From positions 1 through 17,614 of the forward strand of contig JBQTHI010000121.1 in the NCBI GenBank assembly GCA_052390035.1: a stretch of 17,614 nucleotides of DNA, in the 5' to 3' direction. The number at the start of each line of letters is the position of its first letter. The first letter of the stretch is position 1. A model generated the notes under the pieces. That model saw only the letters and a list, made by a program, of their open reading frames with translations, did no database searches and had not been told where the DNA came from. The translations under genes were made by a program, and so were the position numbers. This stretch comes from JBQTHI01 sp052390035. GTDB taxonomy: Bacteria > Actinomycetota > Acidimicrobiia > Spongiisociales > ZC4RG35. Positions 14,719 through 17,614 of this stretch are shown here, piece after piece.

Positions 14719-14757
14719 ACCCGGGTTAGGACGGACCTGGTATGGCCTAACCCGGGT
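14719..14757. repeat. Perfect inverted repeat made of two palindromes, upstream of pepP
   Basis: ACCCGGGTTAGG at 14719-14730 is exactly repeated in inverted form as CCTAACCCGGGT at 14746-14757, with a 15-base spacer. Each arm also contains the 8-base palindrome ACCCGGGT and approximates the 12-base palindrome TAACCCGGGTTA. The two palindrome centres are 31 bases apart, close to three helical turns. It ends 19 bases before the pepP ATG, in the 121-base gap after azlD. It could be a double operator or an RNA hairpin that ends the azlD transcript, but no T tract follows on the minus strand. Confidence 0.75.
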
Positions 14758-14820
14758 TGAGTTCGCTTAGCTGGATATTCCACTCCGGTGACGTTTGCAC
14801 CATCGCGATCAAGATTGCAG

Positions 14821-15126
14821 TCAGAGAGCCAGACGGGCGATCCAGTAGCAAGCCAGCCCGATTACCACGGTGGCGACCAACGACCGCCGAAAGACCAGGC
14901 CACCCAACACCCCACCGATCCCTGCGATCACAGACGGGTTCATCGCCGGCTCACCGGCCGGGGCGATCAGATCACGCGCGGCCAGGGCAACAAAGAGGGC
15001 GATCGGAAAAACGTCGAGAAACCGCGAGTGCTTGACCCGATCCGATGACACCTTGCGGAGCATGAACGATGCCCGAGACCCGAAGGTGATCGCCGCCATC
15101 AGGAGAATCATCCACAACTCGCTCAT
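14821..15126 (-). CDS. azlD: AzlD-like branched-chain amino acid transport subunit
   Basis: A 101-residue hydrophobic protein with about three to four membrane segments, matching the AzlD family in size and pattern: a start of MSELWMILLMAAITFGSRASFML, then VFPIALFVALAARDLIAP, and a Gly/Leu-rich tail. AzlD pairs with AzlC to export branched-chain amino acids. Its ATG overlaps the azlC stop as ATGA, so the two subunits are translationally coupled. The specific substrate is inferred from the family. A 121-base gap with a prominent inverted repeat follows before pepP. Confidence 0.9.
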   Translation of the reverse strand: MSELWMILLMAAITFGSRASFMLRKVSSDRVKHSRFLDVFPIALFVALAARDLIAPAGEPAMNPSVIAGIGGVLGGLVFRRSLVATVVIGLACYWIARLAL

Positions 15127-15833
15127 TTCGGCACTAGTGCGTCGTCTCCCACCCCGGCTGTCCGCACCCGGCTTCCGAGTAACGCCCCCACGACGGCGGC
15201 AGCCGTTACCTGCCAGGCCGCCGGGAGCCAGATGATCGAACCAACCGTGGCGGCCAGCGCCAGGAGGGCGGTGAATAGATTGCGCCGGCCGCGTATCATG
15301 GGCATTGCCAGGCCGAGGAAAAAGAGGGGAATGATCACTTCGAGGCCGAGCCTGGCGGCGTCAAGGTCGGGGCCGAAGATCGCACCAAGCGTGGTGAAAC
15401 CGAGCCAGGTCGAATAGAGCATGAGATCGACCGCGGTCTTGTAATCGACGAGGTTGGTCTCGCCCCTCTCCCTGGCACTGATCGCCAAACCGTACGATTC
15501 ATCGACCAGGATCCAGGCCAGGTGGAGCCGCCGCCACCAGGGCACGTCACCGAGCTTCTCGGACAAACTGGCCGACATCGGCAGATGGCGCAGCGCCAAG
15601 CCGAGGGTCGCTACCAGCACCGGCCCAGGACCGGCGGCGAGCAGTCCGACCATCGCTATCTGCGCGGCTCCCGAGACCACGATCAGCGAGGTGAAGATGG
15701 TGAGCTGCGTCGAAAGCCCCGCCTGGACCGCCAGGGCGCCAAAGACCGCCGCAAAGGCGGCGATGGGCGCCACCAGCGGTAGGGCATCGCGGATTCCCCT
15801 CCGCACGGGGCCGGTGAACGTCATCCCCACCAC
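15123..15833 (-). CDS. azlC: AzlC family branched-chain amino acid exporter
   Basis: A 236-residue integral membrane protein of the AzlC family, the larger subunit of the AzlCD exporter. The typical N-terminal region RRGIRDALPLVAPIAAFAAVFGALA and the segment SLIVVSGAAQIAMVGLLAAG lead into LRHLPMSASL and AWILVDESYGLA, all AzlC-like. Several hydrophobic helices follow to the C-terminus. The start is GTG at 15833 with AGGG six bases upstream; an ATG at 15824 is the alternative. It begins 15 bases after the argH stop and overlaps azlD by 4 bases, so an argG-argH-azlC-azlD transcript is likely. Confidence 0.92.
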   Translation of the reverse strand: MVGMTFTGPVRRGIRDALPLVAPIAAFAAVFGALAVQAGLSTQLTIFTSLIVVSGAAQIAMVGLLAAGPGPVLVATLGLALRHLPMSASLSEKLGDVPWWRRLHLAWILVDESYGLAISARERGETNLVDYKTAVDLMLYSTWLGFTTLGAIFGPDLDAARLGLEVIIPLFFLGLAMPMIRGRRNLFTALLALAATVGSIIWLPAAWQVTAAAVVGALLGSRVRTAGVGDDALVPK

Positions 15834-15848
15834 GGTCGGCCCTGGTGC

Positions 15849-17213
15849 TTAACGGGCGCCGGCAACCCGATCACGAAGGGCGGCCACTTGGACCAGCACC
15901 GACTGGGGAGATCCCGAGCCTGGGCTTCTTCGGCGGGCGAGTGAGACCGCCGGGTCGATCAACGACAGGTCTTCGGCCCGGAAGTTGGGATCGACACCGG
16001 TCAGGTCGGCGGTGGTTGCATCGGCCAGGGTCTCTCCCCTGCCCGTCAGGGCAAGGACAAGGCGTCCCACTGCCTGATGGGCGCGCCGGAAGGGCACACC
16101 CCTTTCGACCAACAATTCCGCCAGGTCCAAACCGGCGGTCCACGACGCCGGTGAGGGCGGATTGAACTCGCCGGATCTCAGCATCCCCGACAAAGCCGCC
16201 AACGCAGCGGAGAGAGTGTCGTCGGCTCGAAACAGTGGGGGTTTGTCCTCTTGCAGGTCGCGGTTATAGGCAAGCGGCAGTCCCTTCTGGAGGACCAAGA
16301 CCGTACTGAGATCACCGATGACCGCGGCCGCCCGCCCCCTGACCAACTCGGCGATGTCCGGGTTCTTCTTGTGGGGCAGGGCCGACGACCCGGTCGTGTA
16401 GGCGTCATCGAATGTCACCCATCCGAATTCGGTCGTCGACCAGAGCACCAGTTCCTCCGCCAGCCGGGAGAGACTCACCATCGCCTGGGCGCAGCAGAAG
16501 ACGAACTCCGCCACCAGGTCACGGGAGGCGACCGCGTCAATCGAATTGTCGAAGGGGCGTTCGAACCCGAGCAGGCGGGCGGTGACACCCGGGTCGATCG
16601 GAAGACTCGATCCGGACGCGGCTCCAGCCCCCAGCGGGGACGAGCCGTGCCGGATGAGAAGGTCGGCAAAGCGGCCGCGATCGCGTAGCGCCATCCAGGC
16701 GTAGGCGAGGAAGTGGTGTCCGAGGCTGGTGACCTGCGCCTGCTGCATATGGGTGTAGCTCGAGACAACGGTTTCGGCATGTTCCTCGGCAAGGTCGGCG
16801 AGGACGAGCACATAACGGCCCAGGTCGGCCGCCCGCTCAGCGGTCGCCGCTCGCAAATACATCTGAACATCTACCGCGATCTGATCGTTGCGGGAGCGGC
16901 CGGTATGAAGCTTCTCGCCGACCTCACCCGTCAGATCAACCAACCGCCGCTCAACGGCGGAGTGCACGTCTTCGTCGCTCGGAAGGAAGAGGAACTGATC
17001 GTTTCGCGCCTCGTCGAGGATCTGTTCCAACCCCTTGTGCAGCTCAAAACGTTCAGCTTCGGTGAGGAGACCCACCTCGGCCAGCATGGCTACGTGTCCG
17101 ATGGAACCCTGGATATCGAATTCGAGGAGCCTCTGGTCGGCTCGATCGACCGTGAAGTTCCACAAGTCATCGGCGGGTGACCGCCGGAACCGGCCTCCCC
17201 ACAGCACCCTCAT
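15849..17213 (-). CDS. argH: Argininosuccinate lyase
   Basis: A 454-residue enzyme of the fumarase/aspartase superfamily, cleaving argininosuccinate to arginine and fumarate, the last step of arginine synthesis. The N-terminus MRVLWGGRF, HTGRSRNDQ at 103-111, SSYTHMQQAQ with the catalytic-region His155, and LGAGAASGSSLPID are diagnostic. The superfamily signature is GSSALPHKKNPD at 275-286. The usual form is GSSxMPQKKNPD, so Met and Gln are replaced by Leu and His, while the catalytic-loop Ser and Lys residues are kept. Length is normal. The ATG at 17213 overlaps the argG stop as ATGA. Confidence 0.96.
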   Translation of the reverse strand: MRVLWGGRFRRSPADDLWNFTVDRADQRLLEFDIQGSIGHVAMLAEVGLLTEAERFELHKGLEQILDEARNDQFLFLPSDEDVHSAVERRLVDLTGEVGEKLHTGRSRNDQIAVDVQMYLRAATAERAADLGRYVLVLADLAEEHAETVVSSYTHMQQAQVTSLGHHFLAYAWMALRDRGRFADLLIRHGSSPLGAGAASGSSLPIDPGVTARLLGFERPFDNSIDAVASRDLVAEFVFCCAQAMVSLSRLAEELVLWSTTEFGWVTFDDAYTTGSSALPHKKNPDIAELVRGRAAAVIGDLSTVLVLQKGLPLAYNRDLQEDKPPLFRADDTLSAALAALSGMLRSGEFNPPSPASWTAGLDLAELLVERGVPFRRAHQAVGRLVLALTGRGETLADATTADLTGVDPNFRAEDLSLIDPAVSLARRRSPGSGSPQSVLVQVAALRDRVAGAR

Positions 17214-17614
17214 TCTCCGGCTCCCAGCCGCTCTTCACCGAGGCGGCGGAGGCGCAGGGCATTGAGCCTGATGAACCCGCCGGCATCCGCCTGGTTGTAG
17301 ACATCGTCCTGCTCGAAGGTGGCGGTCGCATGGTCGTAGAGGTCGTAGCTGTCGGAGCGACGACCGGTCACCGACACGGCTCCCTTGAAGAGCTTGAGCC
17401 GGGCCTGCCCATTGACCCGCCTCTGCACGTCGTCCATGAAGGCTTGGAGAGCACGTCGTTCGGGTGCAAACCAAAAGCCGTTGTAGACCATCTCGGCGTA
17501 GCGGGGAACCAACTCGTCGCGAAGATGGGCGACCTCACGATCAATCGTGATCGACTCCACAGCCCGATGAGCGTGGTGCAGCAAAGTCCCGCCAGGCGTT
17601 TCGTAGACCCCCCT
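17210..17614 (-). CDS. argG: Argininosuccinate synthase (C-terminal part, cut by window edge)
   Basis: The last 134 codons of argG; the frame runs off the right end of the window without a start. The enzyme joins citrulline and aspartate with ATP to form argininosuccinate. Recognisable C-terminal segments are RGVYETPGGTLLHHAHRAV, SITIDREVAHLRDEL, MVYNGFWFAPERRALQAF, LKLFKGAVSVTGRRSDSYDL and YNQADAGGFIRLNALRLR. The stop overlaps the argH start by 4 bases, giving an argGH operon, so the two final steps of arginine synthesis are made together. The tail after LRLR is short. Confidence 0.95.
   Translation of the reverse strand, partial: RGVYETPGGTLLHHAHRAVESITIDREVAHLRDELVPRYAEMVYNGFWFAPERRALQAFMDDVQRRVNGQARLKLFKGAVSVTGRRSDSYDLYDHATATFEQDDVYNQADAGGFIRLNALRLRRLGEERLGAGE

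Noticed and set aside
14700..14783. N-terminal extension of pepP by 28 residues
   Set aside because: It would translate across the inverted repeat and precedes the family's usual start; the extension has no similarity to the AMP_N domain.
1..17614. Mobile elements, CRISPR, prophage, toxin-antitoxin or defence genes
   Set aside because: None seen: no transposase or integrase motifs, no spaced direct repeats, and gene content and base use look uniform across the window.

Overview
The window is a GC-rich bacterial chromosome segment packed with housekeeping genes. Nearly all are on the minus strand, with short gaps or 4-base start/stop overlaps. Several features point to a high-GC actinobacterium, possibly an Acidimicrobiia-like lineage: the rpsF-ssb-rpsR-rplI-dnaB order, a cis-prenyltransferase resembling the mycobacterial short-chain type, frequent GTG/TTG starts and possible leaderless promoters. 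That placement is inference from gene content and style, not a database match.

Layout, read along the minus strand from the right edge. (a) 17614-14821: the 3' part of argG, then argH, azlC and azlD, chained by ATGA overlaps or a 15-base gap. These cover the last two steps of arginine synthesis followed by a branched-chain amino acid exporter pair. (b) 14699-13254: an Xaa-Pro aminopeptidase, preceded by a striking pair of near-identical palindromes. (c) 12560-13234 (+): a hemolysin III/PAQR-type membrane protein, divergent from a fused AtuA-family protein (12463-10673), which is followed by a cis-prenyltransferase with an altered active-site motif (10601-9834). (d) 9124-9810 (+): a histidine phosphatase, divergent from a tightly coupled set running orotate phosphoribosyltransferase, membrane PH-like protein, endonuclease IV, small lipoprotein (9045-6664). 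(e) panB and a DUF192 lipoprotein (6545-5059), then a 195-base stretch holding either a small TTG-start ORF or the rpsF leader. (f) 4853-3264: rpsF, ssb, rpsR and rplI, ending in a strong hairpin, then dnaB (3107-1761) with its own hairpin. (g) 1529-11: a metallo-beta-lactamase-fold hydrolase coupled to an unrecognised membrane-anchored protein.

The genes supply replication and translation functions (DnaB, SSB, S6, S18, L9), base-excision repair (Nfo), pyrimidine, pantothenate and arginine synthesis, and envelope functions. I see no mobile element, CRISPR array, tRNA, rRNA, toxin-antitoxin pair or defence island, and no gap over 300 bases. I did not find a convincing undescribed multi-gene system. 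The best leads are the twin palindrome upstream of pepP, the small ORF or leader before rpsF, the DGHRRF variant of the cis-prenyltransferase, and the uncharacterised envelope proteins coupled to pyrE and nfo.
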